64,000 nt of DNA, from the NCBI RefSeq assembly GCF_006980705.1, contig NZ_SBHO01000008.1, positions 1-64,000 on the forward strand, read 5' to 3'. This document shows positions 17,852 to 27,741 of this stretch, piece after piece. The position numbers and the translations under genes were made by a program. Each line of letters begins with the position of its first letter. Positions within the stretch are counted from its first letter, which is position 1. The stretch is from Tepidiphilus olei. Its GTDB lineage: Bacteria > Pseudomonadota > Gammaproteobacteria > Burkholderiales > Rhodocyclaceae. Below the pieces are notes generated by a model. It worked only from the letters and a program-made list of their open reading frames with translations. It was not told the DNA's origin and ran no database searches.

Positions 17852-18127
17852 ACCCGCGTTGGCAGGGGCGTGCAAGGGGTGATCGGCGAGCAGCCGCTTG
17901 CAGGCTTCGTGCGCCTGCTGCGCCTTGGCGGCGTTGCCGTCTTCGATGGCGCGCTCGGCGATCTCGAGCAGCCAGTTGGTCAGCACGACGATGCCTTCGT
18001 CGGATTGGGTGAGGCTGCAGGCGATGAGGCCGGCCGCTTCGGCGGGAAGATCATGATGCTCGGCCAGCAGCCCGATTTCTTCTTCAGTGAGGTTGCAGTA
18101 GTCGAGGCAGTCGCGTAACGTGAGCAT
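17846..18127 (-). CDS. Small conserved-looking protein of unknown function
   Basis: A 93-residue, acidic, helical protein (MLTLRDCLDYCNLTEEEIGLL at the start) that I do not recognise with certainty. It has four cysteines (positions 7, 11, 37 and 76), of which C7 and C11 are three residues apart. No membrane segment or signal peptide is seen. ATG 18127 is chosen because the sequence becomes protein-like there; ATG 18157 would add ten residues. It stands alone on the minus strand, convergent with rarA (6-base overlap at the stops) and divergent from serS. It could be a small regulatory or adaptor protein, but there is no evidence for a specific role. Confidence 0.65.
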   Translation of the reverse strand: MLTLRDCLDYCNLTEEEIGLLAEHHDLPAEAAGLIACSLTQSDEGIVVLTNWLLEIAERAIEDGNAAKAQQAHEACKRLLADHPLHAPANAGS

Positions 18128-18262
18128 GGCGAGGGGCCCTTCGAAAATATGCCACACCGGTCACTGTAGGCGCTGCAACTCATTATTGCCAATGATTTTT
18201 TTGTTTCGGAATGATGTTCCGTCTTTGACCCTGACTATCGATCGTTTCTTCGCGCCCGATCG

Positions 18263-18291
18263 TTGTCGGATATGGGCAGAACTGGTATCGT
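18263..18291 (+). promoter_or_regulatory. Candidate sigma-70 promoter of serS
   Basis: TTGTCG (18263-18268) and TATCGT (18286-18291) are spaced by 17 bases and end 33 bases before the serS start. Each box matches four of six consensus bases, so this is plausible but unproven. Confidence 0.35.
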
Positions 18292-18312
18292 TGCACCCCG
18301 TCAGACGATTGA

Positions 18313-19611
<1,299 letters not shown>

Positions 19612-19633
19612 TCGGGTAGAGAGGAGGAAGAGG

Positions 19634-20758
19634 ATGGGCGTGATCGTGGGGGTGGCGAGCGCGCCGCAGCCGCAAGAGCGGCGGGTGGCGCTGGTGCCGG
19701 AGCTGGTGAAGAAGTACGAAGCGCTGGGCGCGAATGTCGTGATGGCTGCCGGCACGCCCAAGCGGGCGCATTGGGCCGACGAGGCGTTTCCGGGGGTGGA
19801 GATCGTGCCCGAGCCGGAGGAGGTGTTTCACCGCGCTCAGCTCGTACTGTGCGTGCAACCGCCGCGCGACGAAGAGCTCATGCTCATGCCCGAAGGGTCG
19901 ATCCTGGTGGGGGCGCTGCAGCCTTGGGCGAGCCGCGAGCGCGTCGAGCGGCTGCTCGAGCGGCGCATCACGTCCTTCGCACTGGAACTCTTGCCGCGCA
20001 TCTCGCGTGCGCAGAGCATGGACATCCTTTCCTCTCAGGCGACGGTGGCCGGATACGAGGCGGCGCTGATCGCCGCCGACCACAGCCCGAAATTCTTCCC
20101 CATGCTCACCTATGCCGCCGGCACCATCCGTCCGGCCAAGGTCTTGGTGATCGGCGCCGGCGTGGCGGGGTTGCAGGCGATTGCCACCGCCCGGCGGCTG
20201 GGCGCGGCGGTGGAGGCCTACGACGTGCGCCCCGACACGCGCGAGCAGGTCGAGTCGCTCGGGGCGAAGTTCCTCGACACGGGAGTGCGCGCCGTGGGCG
20301 AGGGCGGCTATGCCCGCGAGCTCACCGAAGAAGAGAAAGCACTGCAGGCGGAGAAACTCGGCAAGGCCGTGGGGCAGGCCGATGCGCTCATCACCACCGC
20401 CTCCATCCCCGGGCGGCCGGCACCGCGCATCATCACCGCCGAGATGATCGCGCGCATGCGTCCCGGCGCCGTGGTGGTGGATCTGGCCGCGGAGACGGGG
20501 GGCAACGTCGAGGGCACGGTGCCGGGCGAGAAGACCTGGATCGGGGAAGTTCTGGTGATCGGCCCGACTTTCGTGCCGAGCCGCATGCCGGTGCATGCTT
20601 CCGAGATGTTCGCCAAGAACGTGTTCAATTTCGTCTCGCTCTTCCTGCGTGATGGGGCGTCGTCGCTGTCGTGGGACGACGAAGTGCTCGCTGGCACCTG
20701 CGTGACGCATGCCGGCGAGCTCAAGAGCGAGCGGGTGCGCCAATGGCTGGGACTGTGA
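19634..20758 (+). CDS. pntAA: NAD(P) transhydrogenase subunit alpha, soluble domain I
   Basis: A 374-residue NAD(H)-binding subunit (dI) of the proton-pumping transhydrogenase, which uses the proton gradient to make NADPH from NADH. Features include RRVALVPELVKKYEALGA at the start, RISRAQSMDILSSQ, the Rossmann motif VIGAGVAGLQAIATARRLGA and VDLAAETGGNVEG. A good ribosome site (GAGGAGGAAGAGG) precedes ATG 19634. The enzyme here is the three-gene form (pntAA, pntAB, pntB), rather than the fused alpha of enterics. Confidence 0.96.
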   Translation: MGVIVGVASAPQPQERRVALVPELVKKYEALGANVVMAAGTPKRAHWADEAFPGVEIVPEPEEVFHRAQLVLCVQPPRDEELMLMPEGSILVGALQPWASRERVERLLERRITSFALELLPRISRAQSMDILSSQATVAGYEAALIAADHSPKFFPMLTYAAGTIRPAKVLVIGAGVAGLQAIATARRLGAAVEAYDVRPDTREQVESLGAKFLDTGVRAVGEGGYARELTEEEKALQAEKLGKAVGQADALITTASIPGRPAPRIITAEMIARMRPGAVVVDLAAETGGNVEGTVPGEKTWIGEVLVIGPTFVPSRMPVHASEMFAKNVFNFVSLFLRDGASSLSWDDEVLAGTCVTHAGELKSERVRQWLGL

Positions 20759-20771
20759 GGAGGGGGCTGCG

Positions 20772-21077
20772 ATGGACGGTATGAGCGCGTTGTTCATTTT
20801 CATGTTGGCGGCGTTTACGGGCTATGAGGTGATCGCGCGAGTGCCGGTCATTCTGCACACGCCGTTGATGTCCGGGTCCAATTTCATCCACGGCGTCGTC
20901 TTGATCGGGGGGATGATCGTACTAGGGCAGACACCACCGGATGATGCGGCCTCGCTTGCCATCGGCTTCATCGCCGTGCTCTTGGGGGCGGCCAATGCGG
21001 CGGGGGGCTACGTCGTCACCGAGCGGATGCTGGCGATGTTCAAGTCGAACAAAGGTGCCGGGGAGAGCGGGCGATGA
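20772..21077 (+). CDS. pntAB: NAD(P) transhydrogenase subunit alpha, membrane domain IIa
   Basis: A 101-residue membrane subunit with three hydrophobic helices, forming part of the proton channel (domain II) together with PntB. VPVILHTPLMSGSNFIHGVV is the typical PntA membrane signature. ATG 20772 lies 13 bases after the pntAA stop. The stop overlaps the pntB start by ATGA. Confidence 0.95.
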   Translation: MDGMSALFIFMLAAFTGYEVIARVPVILHTPLMSGSNFIHGVVLIGGMIVLGQTPPDDAASLAIGFIAVLLGAANAAGGYVVTERMLAMFKSNKGAGESGR

Positions 21078-22450
21078 GTACGTTCATCCAGTTCGTCTAT
21101 TTCCTCGTGACCGTTGCTTTCATCGTTGGCTTGAAGGCGATGAGTTCGCCAGCCACCGCGCGCCGTGGCGTGCAGTGGGCGGGGTATGCCATGCTCGCGG
21201 CGGTCCTGGTCACCTTCTATCTGCCGGGGTTGCACAACTACGGTCTGATGATCACGGCGATCGTGATCGGCGCTGCGATCGCCTGGTATCTCGGCAAGAC
21301 GGTGAAGATGACCGACATGCCGCAGATGGTGGCGATCTACAACGGCATGGGCGGGGGCGCGGCGGCGGCGATCGCCGCGGTGGAATTCATGCGCGCAGAT
21401 GCGGTCCATCATTCTTCGGTCGGCTTGCTCGCGGCCTTGGGGGCGATCATCGGGGCGGTGGCTTTTTCCGGCAGCTGCGTGGCTTTTGCCAAGCTGCAGG
21501 GGGTCTTGAAGAAGACCTACCGGGTGCCGCAGCAGAACAACGTGGCTTTCTTCCTCGCCCTCTTCACTTTTGGCATCGGACTGACGATCGGGTTTTCTTC
21601 CCATCCGGGCGGGTTCGAGCTCACGGTTTTCTTCCTCCTCGCCCTGGCGCTGGGGGTGCTGCTGACCTTGCCCATCGGTGGGGCGGACATGCCGGTGGTC
21701 ATTTCGCTCCTCAATGCCTTTACGGGCCTGGCGGTCGGTTTCGAAGGGTACGTGCTCGCCAACCCCTTGCTCATCGTAGCGGGGACGGTGGTCGGAGCTT
21801 CCGGCACCTTGCTCACCCTCCTCATGGCCAAGGCGATGAACCGCTCGATCCGCACCGTGATCTTTGCGCCGATCACCGGCGAGGCGCAGGAGGCAGAGGG
21901 CGAAGTGACGGGTTCGCTCAAAGAGTATTCGCCCGACGACGCGGCGGCCACCCTGCGCTATGCGCAGAAGGTGATCATCGTGCCGGGCTACGGCATGGCG
22001 GTGGCCGGCGCCCAGCACAAGGTGTGGGAGATGGCGCAGCTCCTGGAAGAGGCGGGGGTGGAAGTGAAGTTCGCCATCCACCCCGTGGCCGGGCGCATGC
22101 CGGGGCACATGAACGTGTTGCTGGCCGAGGCCGGGGTGCCCTACGACAAGATCTTCGATCTCGAGGAGATCAACGCCGAGTTCGCCCAGACCGACGTCGC
22201 CCTGGTGATCGGGGCCAACGACGTGGTCAACCCCGCGGCGCGTACCAACAAGGCGAGCCCCATCTACGGCATGCCCATCCTCAACGTCGACCAGGCGCGC
22301 GAGGTGCTGGTGATCAAGCGCGGCAAGGGCACGGGCTACTCGGGCATCGAGAACGAGCTCTTCTACCGCGACAACTGCCACATGGTCTATGGCAGCGCGC
22401 AGGAAGTGGTGGCGCGCATCATCCAGCGCCTCAAGGAGCTGGAAGCCTGA
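21074..22450 (+). CDS. pntB: NAD(P) transhydrogenase subunit beta
   Basis: A 458-residue subunit with about eight N-terminal membrane helices (domain IIb) and a C-terminal NADP(H)-binding domain III. Domain III shows VPGYGMAVAGAQHKVWEMA, the HPVAGRMPGHMNVLLAEA segment, GANDVVNPAART and the KRGKGTGYSGIENELF loop. Together with PntAA and PntAB it makes the full energy-linked transhydrogenase, a likely NADPH source for biosynthesis and carbon fixation. Confidence 0.97.
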   Translation: MSTFIQFVYFLVTVAFIVGLKAMSSPATARRGVQWAGYAMLAAVLVTFYLPGLHNYGLMITAIVIGAAIAWYLGKTVKMTDMPQMVAIYNGMGGGAAAAIAAVEFMRADAVHHSSVGLLAALGAIIGAVAFSGSCVAFAKLQGVLKKTYRVPQQNNVAFFLALFTFGIGLTIGFSSHPGGFELTVFFLLALALGVLLTLPIGGADMPVVISLLNAFTGLAVGFEGYVLANPLLIVAGTVVGASGTLLTLLMAKAMNRSIRTVIFAPITGEAQEAEGEVTGSLKEYSPDDAAATLRYAQKVIIVPGYGMAVAGAQHKVWEMAQLLEEAGVEVKFAIHPVAGRMPGHMNVLLAEAGVPYDKIFDLEEINAEFAQTDVALVIGANDVVNPAARTNKASPIYGMPILNVDQAREVLVIKRGKGTGYSGIENELFYRDNCHMVYGSAQEVVARIIQRLKELEA

Positions 22451-22461
22451 AGCGGGCGGCG

Positions 22462-22794
22462 ATGTGGCGTCGAACCTTGGTCTTGGGGCTTTTGTGGGCG
22501 CTGAGCGCAGCGATTTACGCGCAAAGTGGCACGGTGCCCCAAGCCATCCCACCCCTCGCCGCGCCCGAAGTGCGCCAGACTTTGCCTACCCCGCCACTGC
22601 GCGAGGGGCCCGATCCGGGTTTTGCCGGTATTTGGGCGACTTCCATCGACTTGCAGACGCTCGCCCTGATGCTGCAGCTGCGCGACTGGTGCCTGAACCG
22701 CAGCATTCCGGACGAAGTGCTGGAGCGCCAGCTCGGGCGACTCGGCGCGCTCACCGGCCGCGAGGAGGATTGCCGGACGGTGTTGTCGCGCTGA
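22462..22794 (+). CDS. Exported protein of unknown function
   Basis: A 110-residue product with a textbook signal peptide (basic MWRR, hydrophobic core, AIYAQ cleavage near residue 20). The mature protein starts with a Pro-rich segment (VPQAIPPLAAPEVRQTLPTPP) followed by a helical domain with two cysteines (77 and 104) that could form a disulfide in the periplasm. It begins 11 bases after pntB and probably shares its transcript. I do not recognise the family. The clean signal peptide and frame argue for a real gene. It is convergent with the PAS-EAL gene, only 24 bases away. Confidence 0.6.
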   Translation: MWRRTLVLGLLWALSAAIYAQSGTVPQAIPPLAAPEVRQTLPTPPLREGPDPGFAGIWATSIDLQTLALMLQLRDWCLNRSIPDEVLERQLGRLGALTGREEDCRTVLSR

Positions 22795-22818
22795 TCCTTT
22801 CCCTGGCGCCGAGGCCGA

Positions 22819-24300
22819 TCAATCCATCCCCTTGACGTGTAAAGGTTCGCCCGAGGTGACGGCCGGGCCGAACCAGGGGCCTTGTTGCAATCGAACGCCC
22901 AGCGCGGTGAGGAAATCGCGTTGTTCCGCCGTGGCCACGCCTTGGGCGCGGACTTCGAGATGCATGGCCTGCGCGAGCGATACCGTTCCCCCGACGAGGG
23001 CTTCGAGCCGTTCGTCCCGCCCGAGTCCCGCGACCCACGCAGCAGGCAGCATCACCCCGCTCCAAGGGAGGCGGGCGAGTTGCTCGAGCGGCAAGGCGGC
23101 CTCGTCGAGACCGGCGGCGATCCAGCGGATGCCGCGTCGGGAGAGGGCGAGCAACGTCGCGGCCGCCTCGGTGTCGAGTGCGGCACAGGCGGGCAGATCG
23201 AGTGCGAATTCGAGCGCCTCGGGGCGGATGCCGGCGGCGAGCGCCGTCTCTACCGCCGGGGGAAATTCGGGGTCACGCAGTGCCTCGGCCGCCAGGGTGA
23301 GCGTGAGCCGCCCCGGAATGCGCGCCGCGAGCTTGGGCAGTCTGGCCAGGGCATAGCGGGTGAGCTGCGGTACGGCCTGGGCGCGGCGTGCGAGTTCGGT
23401 GAGCCGTTCGGGGGCCAGGCCGGCGGTGGCAGGGTGATTCCACACGAGTCGGGCGTGGGCGCCGGCAAGCCGACGCTGCTGGAGATCGACGAGCGGTTCC
23501 AGCTGCAAGGCGAAGGATTCCGCCGGGCTTTCCCTCAGGGCAACGGCGAGTGGGTCGAGCGGCGGGGCCGACCGGGCGGGAGAGATGGTAGCAGGAGCGA
23601 ATCGCGGCAGCCGCTCGAAGACGAGGACGCGCCATCCCAGCTGTGGCCCCTCGAGCACCCGGGCGCGTACCGGGGCCTCGCCCAGTCCCTTGATGCGGGC
23701 GAGCGGTGCCTCGCCTTCTTCCGGCCAGGAGACGGCGGCGAAGTGCGTGAGCGGTTGTAGCAGCCATTCTTGCCGTGCGGCGGGAAAGAACGCTCGGGCG
23801 GCATCGTTGAGCGCGGCGATGCGCCCGGCGTCGTCGAGCACCACCACCGGTTGAGGCACGGCGGCGGCAAGCCGGGGCCAGAATGCGTCGGTGTGCGCGA
23901 CGTCGCGATATACCTCTCCGATCAGATCGGGCGAGAAAAGGATCGCGTGCAGGCCGGGGCGCAGGCGGGCGGCGGCGATGAAGCGGAAAAGGCGCGAACG
24001 GCCGCCGGGTAGCGCGATACGGATGCTGCCGCGGCTTTGCCCCTGGATGAACCAGCGAGCCCTGGCTTGCAGGAATTCCTTGTCCGAGGGGAAGAGTGTG
24101 GCGAGCGGCTGCCGGATCAGGTCACGGTAGTCGCGCTCGAGCAGTCGACAGGCGGCAGTGTTCGCCTCCAGGATGGTCTCGTCGCTGGTGAGGATGAGCC
24201 CTTCGTCGATGAGCTCGAGGAGGGCGAGATACAGGCCCGTTTCCGCGCCCTCGGAAAAGTCGGGCCGGAAGGGTTCGGCAGGCGGGGGCTGGATTCCCAT
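22819..24300 (-). CDS. PAS-domain protein with degenerate EAL domain
   Basis: Predicted 493-residue cytoplasmic protein. Two PAS-like regions (about residues 24-125, GLILTSDETILEANTAACRLL; and 145-235, VVVLDDAGRIAALNDAARAFF) precede an EAL-type domain (260-487) with no GGDEF. The EAL fold is recognisable, ending AQGVATAEQRDFLTALGV, but catalytic motifs are gone: the EAL triplet is AHARL (281-285), the conserved asparagine motif is TLTLAAE, and the DDFG loop is AAGL. It should therefore not hydrolyse c-di-GMP and may act as a binding or protein-interaction module. ATG 24300 is chosen because an upstream extension lacks protein character. It is convergent with the exported unknown and divergent from phaJ. 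Confidence 0.8.
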   Translation of the reverse strand: MGIQPPPAEPFRPDFSEGAETGLYLALLELIDEGLILTSDETILEANTAACRLLERDYRDLIRQPLATLFPSDKEFLQARARWFIQGQSRGSIRIALPGGRSRLFRFIAAARLRPGLHAILFSPDLIGEVYRDVAHTDAFWPRLAAAVPQPVVVLDDAGRIAALNDAARAFFPAARQEWLLQPLTHFAAVSWPEEGEAPLARIKGLGEAPVRARVLEGPQLGWRVLVFERLPRFAPATISPARSAPPLDPLAVALRESPAESFALQLEPLVDLQQRRLAGAHARLVWNHPATAGLAPERLTELARRAQAVPQLTRYALARLPKLAARIPGRLTLTLAAEALRDPEFPPAVETALAAGIRPEALEFALDLPACAALDTEAAATLLALSRRGIRWIAAGLDEAALPLEQLARLPWSGVMLPAAWVAGLGRDERLEALVGGTVSLAQAMHLEVRAQGVATAEQRDFLTALGVRLQQGPWFGPAVTSGEPLHVKGMD

Positions 24301-24442
24301 GGTGGCGGAGGCTCGGGCGCAATGACTGATGCAGACACGATAACACCGCCCTATCGCCCTTCGGGGCGAGATAAGACGGCAGGAAAGGGCTTTTTTTCCT
24401 GCTTGGAACGTCTGGTGGGCGTTGGGGTTCCTGCAGGATTTT

Positions 24443-24470
24443 TTGCACTGCAGCATACCCATGGTAAACT
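24443..24470 (+). promoter_or_regulatory. Candidate sigma-70 promoter of phaJ
   Basis: TTGCAC (24443-24448) and TAAACT (24465-24470) are separated by 16 bases and lie 33 bases before phaJ, in a more A+T-rich stretch of the 203-base divergent gap. The rest of this gap shows no other clear element. Confidence 0.45.
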
Positions 24471-24503
24471 GTATTTCCCAATTCAGAGCACAGGAGAAGA
24501 AGA

Positions 24504-24941
24504 ATGGCAAGGGACTTCAATGCGATCATGGGCTATCGCTTCGAAGATCTGCACGTCGGGATGACGGCGGAGACGAGCCGCACCGTCACCGACGCCGACA
24601 TCCTCATGTTCGCCGGCGTCTCGGGCGACATGAACCCGGTGCACATGGACGACGAGTTCGCCGCTACGACCATGTTCAAGGGCCGTATCGCCCACGGCTT
24701 CCTCACGGTGAGTTTCGTTTCGTCGGTGCTGGGCACGAAGATGCCCGGCCCGGGGGCGGTCTATGTGTCGCAGACGGTGCGCTTCCTCGCCCCGGTGCAT
24801 TCTGGGGATACGGTGGTGTCGCGGGCGACCGTCATCGGCCTGCTGCCAGAAAAGCGCCGCGTCACGCTCGATACGCGTTGCATCGTGCGCGACAAGGTGG
24901 TGCTGGAGGGCGAAGCGGTGGTGTTCATCCCGCCGCGCTGA
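24504..24941 (+). CDS. phaJ: MaoC-like (R)-specific enoyl-CoA hydratase
   Basis: A 145-residue single hot-dog-fold hydratase. The D-x4-H catalytic pair is present as DMNPVH (Asp42, His47), followed by the typical GRIAHGFLTVSFVSSVLG helix. PhaJ-type enzymes turn trans-2-enoyl-CoA into (R)-3-hydroxyacyl-CoA and can link beta-oxidation to polyhydroxyalkanoate synthesis. No PHA synthase is in the window, so the pathway is inferred and a general MaoC-type dehydratase is equally possible. A strong ribosome site (AGGAGAAGAAG) precedes ATG 24504, and a hairpin terminator follows. Confidence 0.85.
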   Translation: MARDFNAIMGYRFEDLHVGMTAETSRTVTDADILMFAGVSGDMNPVHMDDEFAATTMFKGRIAHGFLTVSFVSSVLGTKMPGPGAVYVSQTVRFLAPVHSGDTVVSRATVIGLLPEKRRVTLDTRCIVRDKVVLEGEAVVFIPPR

Positions 24942-24958
24942 GGTCGCGCAGCAGGTCT

Positions 24959-24994
24959 GAAAAGGCGCCGGGGCAGGCCGACCGGCGCCTTTTC
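24959..24994. terminator. Bidirectional terminator between phaJ and folE2
   Basis: A 13-bp perfect inverted repeat (GAAAAGGCGCCGG with its complement) around a 10-base loop lies between two convergent genes. The right arm ends in CTTTTC for the plus strand and the left arm gives the same on the minus strand, so it can serve both. Confidence 0.75.
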
Positions 24995-24997
24995 GCG

Positions 24998-25804
24998 TCA
25001 ACGGGGTTTGGTCTTGTCGCGCTCGATCAGCGCATAGGCCGAATGATTGTGGATGGACTCGAAATTTTCCGATTCGGCGATGTAGTGCACGATGCGCGGA
25101 TCGGCATCGAGCCGGGCGGCGACGTCGCGCACCATGTCTTCGACGAACTTCGGGTTGTCGTAGGCGTGCTCGGTGACGTACTTCTCGTCGGGGCGTTTCA
25201 GGAGGCCATAGAGCTCGCTGGAGGCCTCTTTCTCGGCCAGTTGCACGAGCTCTTCGATCCAGACGTGATCGATCGTGCGCGCGGTGATGGTGACGTGTGA
25301 GCGCTGGTTGTGCGCGCCGTACTCCGAGATCTTCTTCGAGCAGGGGCACAGGCTCGTGACCGGGACCACCACTTTCATGGTGAAACGGTACTCGCCGCCG
25401 GAGAGGATCTCGCCGATGAAGGTGACGTCGTAGTCCATGAGGCTCGCCACGCCGGTCACGGGAGCGCGCTTCTCGATGAAGTAGGGAAAACTCATCTCGA
25501 TGTGGCCGGTCTCGGCTTCGAGCCGCTCGACCATTTGCCGCAGCATGGGTTCGAAATTCTCGACCGAGATCTCGCGCTCGTGGGCATTGAGGATCTCGAC
25601 GAAACGCGACATGTGCGTGCCCTTGAAGTTGTGCGGCAGCCCCACGTACATGTTGAAAGTGGCCACCGTGTGCTGCACGCCGCCGCTACGGTCGCTCACG
25701 CGGATGGGATGACGGATGCTCTTGATGCCGACTTTGTCGATGGCCATGTGGCGGTGATCGGCGAAGGATTGCACGTCGGGGATGGCTTGGAGGGGTTCGT
25801 TCAT
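24998..25804 (-). CDS. folE2: GTP cyclohydrolase FolE2 (type IB)
   Basis: A 268-residue enzyme that converts GTP to 7,8-dihydroneopterin triphosphate, the first step to folate and queuosine. It belongs to the FolE2 (COG1469) type, recognisable from [19 protein letters not shown] with Cys153/Cys155, plus KGTHMSRF and [13 protein letters not shown]. Type IB enzymes can use metals other than zinc and in some bacteria are induced by zinc limitation; no Zur-like site was recognised here. ATG 25804 is chosen for [12 protein letters not shown]. It lies 62 bases after dxs, at the end of the leftward gene chain. Confidence 0.94.
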   Translation of the reverse strand: MNEPLQAIPDVQSFADHRHMAIDKVGIKSIRHPIRVSDRSGGVQHTVATFNMYVGLPHNFKGTHMSRFVEILNAHEREISVENFEPMLRQMVERLEAETGHIEMSFPYFIEKRAPVTGVASLMDYDVTFIGEILSGGEYRFTMKVVVPVTSLCPCSKKISEYGAHNQRSHVTITARTIDHVWIEELVQLAEKEASSELYGLLKRPDEKYVTEHAYDNPKFVEDMVRDVAARLDADPRIVHYIAESENFESIHNHSAYALIERDKTKPR

Positions 25805-25866
25805 CGTCGGGTTCTCTCGTCTCGTTCTTGGGGTTCGGTCGTATCGTAGCCCGCCATGGGTTCTCG

Positions 25867-27735
25867 TCAAGCATCGCCGTCATCGAAGCGCTCTATCGCC
25901 GCCAGGATGCCGTCGACGTCCAGCCGCAGTAGGTGCAGGAGTTGACCGTGCTCGCCGTGCTCGACGAAGCGATCGGGCAAGCCCAGTCGCAGTAGTCGCG
26001 GGGGAGTTTCCAGCGTCTGGCTGATGCGGGCGATCTCGCTGCCGGCGCCACCGATGACGGCGTTTTCTTCGAGGGTCACCAGCACTTCATGGGTGGCGGC
26101 CACGGCGCGTATCGTGGTGTCGTCGAGCGGTTTGACGAAGCGCAGGTTGACCACCGTGGCGTCGAGCCGCTCGCCGACTTCGCGCGCCGGCGCCACCATC
26201 GAGCCGAGGGCGAGCAGTGCGATGCGTCGGCCCTGGCGCAGCAGTTCGGCCTTGCCGATCGGCAAAGGCTCCAACCCCGGGTCGACGGGGACGCCGGGGC
26301 CGTGGCCGCGGGGGTAGCGTACCGCCGCCGGGCCGTCGTGCAGGAAGGCGGTGGTGAGCATGCGGCGGCATTCGTTCTCGTCGGCCGGTGCCATCACCAC
26401 GAGATTGGGGACGCAGGCAAGGAAGCTCAGGTCGAAAGCCCCATGGTGCGTGGGTCCGTCGGCGCCCACCAGCCCGCCGCGGTCGATGGCGAAGACCACG
26501 GGCAACTTTTGCAGGGCGATGTCGTGGATGAGTTGATCGTAGGCGCGTTGCAGGAAGGTGGAGTAGATCGCCACCACCGGTTTGAACCCCTCGCAGGCAA
26601 GCCCCGCGGCGAAGGTGAGGGCATGCTGTTCGGCGATGCCGACGTCGAAGTAGCGTTCGGGGTATTCCTGGGCGAAGCGCACCAGGCCCGAACCCTCGCG
26701 CATCGCGGGGGTGATGCCGATGAGGCGTGGATCGCGCGCGGCCATGTCGCAGATCCAGTCGCCGAAGATCTGGGTATAGGTGGGGCGAGTGCCCTTGGTC
26801 GGCTCCAGCCCCCGGGCATGATCGAAACGCGATACGCCGTGATAGAGCACCGGGTCGGCCTCGGCGAGTTTGTAACCGCGCCCTTTTTTCGTGACGACAT
26901 GCACGAAGCGCAAACCGCCGAGTTTGCGGATGTTGGCGAGCGTCGGCACCAGCACGTCGAGGTCGTGCCCGTCGATGGGGCCGTAATAGTGAAAACCGAA
27001 TTCCTCGAAGAGCGTACCCGGCGGCGAGATCATGCCTTTGACGTGCTCTTCGACGCGTCGGGCGAGCGCCTTGATCGGCGGGGCGGCGGAGAGCACCGTC
27101 TCGCCCACCCGGCGCGCGGTATTGTAAGGCTCGCCGCTCAGCAGCCGCGCGAATATCTGGGTGAGTGCCCCTACGGGGGGTGAGATCGACATCTCGTTGT
27201 CGTTGAGGATCACCGTGAGATCGATCCCGTCGAGGTCGCCGGCATGGTTGAGCGCCTCGAAGGCCATTCCGGCCGACATCGCCCCATCGCCGATCACCGC
27301 CACGCATTGGCGTTTCTCGCCGCGGGCCCGGGCGGCGACCGCCATGCCCAGCGCCGCGGAGATGGAGGTGGAAGAGTGCCCCGTGCCGAAGGTGTCGTAA
27401 GGACTTTCCTCGCGCTTGGGGAAACCAGACAATCCTCCGAGTTGGCGCAGTGTGGCCATGCGGTCGCGCCGGCCGGTGAGGATCTTGTGGCCGTAGGTCT
27501 GGTGCCCCACGTCCCAGACGAGGCGATCGTACGGGGTGTCGTAGACGTAGTGCAGCGCGAGCGTGAGCTCGACGGAGCCGAGGTTGGAGGCCAAGTGCCC
27601 GCCGGTGCGGGCCACGGTCTCGAGGATGAACTGGCGCAACTCGGCGGCGAGCCGCTTGAGTTCGGGCAGCGACAGGCGGCGCAGATCGGCCGGATCCTCG
27701 ATGCGGGTGAGCAGGGGAAAACGTTCGGTCGTCAT
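25867..27735 (-). CDS. dxs: 1-deoxy-D-xylulose-5-phosphate synthase
   Basis: A 622-residue ThDP enzyme joining pyruvate and glyceraldehyde 3-phosphate in the first step of the MEP isoprenoid pathway. The sequence shows [36 protein letters not shown], the ThDP motif [18 protein letters not shown] with [13 protein letters not shown], and [21 protein letters not shown]. It follows ispA by 6 bases. Its clustering with ispA and ispH, both of the same pathway, suggests joint supply of prenyl precursors for IspB and cell-wall lipid carriers. Confidence 0.97.
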   Translation of the reverse strand: MTTERFPLLTRIEDPADLRRLSLPELKRLAAELRQFILETVARTGGHLASNLGSVELTLALHYVYDTPYDRLVWDVGHQTYGHKILTGRRDRMATLRQLGGLSGFPKREESPYDTFGTGHSSTSISAALGMAVAARARGEKRQCVAVIGDGAMSAGMAFEALNHAGDLDGIDLTVILNDNEMSISPPVGALTQIFARLLSGEPYNTARRVGETVLSAAPPIKALARRVEEHVKGMISPPGTLFEEFGFHYYGPIDGHDLDVLVPTLANIRKLGGLRFVHVVTKKGRGYKLAEADPVLYHGVSRFDHARGLEPTKGTRPTYTQIFGDWICDMAARDPRLIGITPAMREGSGLVRFAQEYPERYFDVGIAEQHALTFAAGLACEGFKPVVAIYSTFLQRAYDQLIHDIALQKLPVVFAIDRGGLVGADGPTHHGAFDLSFLACVPNLVVMAPADENECRRMLTTAFLHDGPAAVRYPRGHGPGVPVDPGLEPLPIGKAELLRQGRRIALLALGSMVAPAREVGERLDATVVNLRFVKPLDDTTIRAVAATHEVLVTLEENAVIGGAGSEIARISQTLETPPRLLRLGLPDRFVEHGEHGQLLHLLRLDVDGILAAIERFDDGDA

Positions 27736-27741
27736 GATGGA

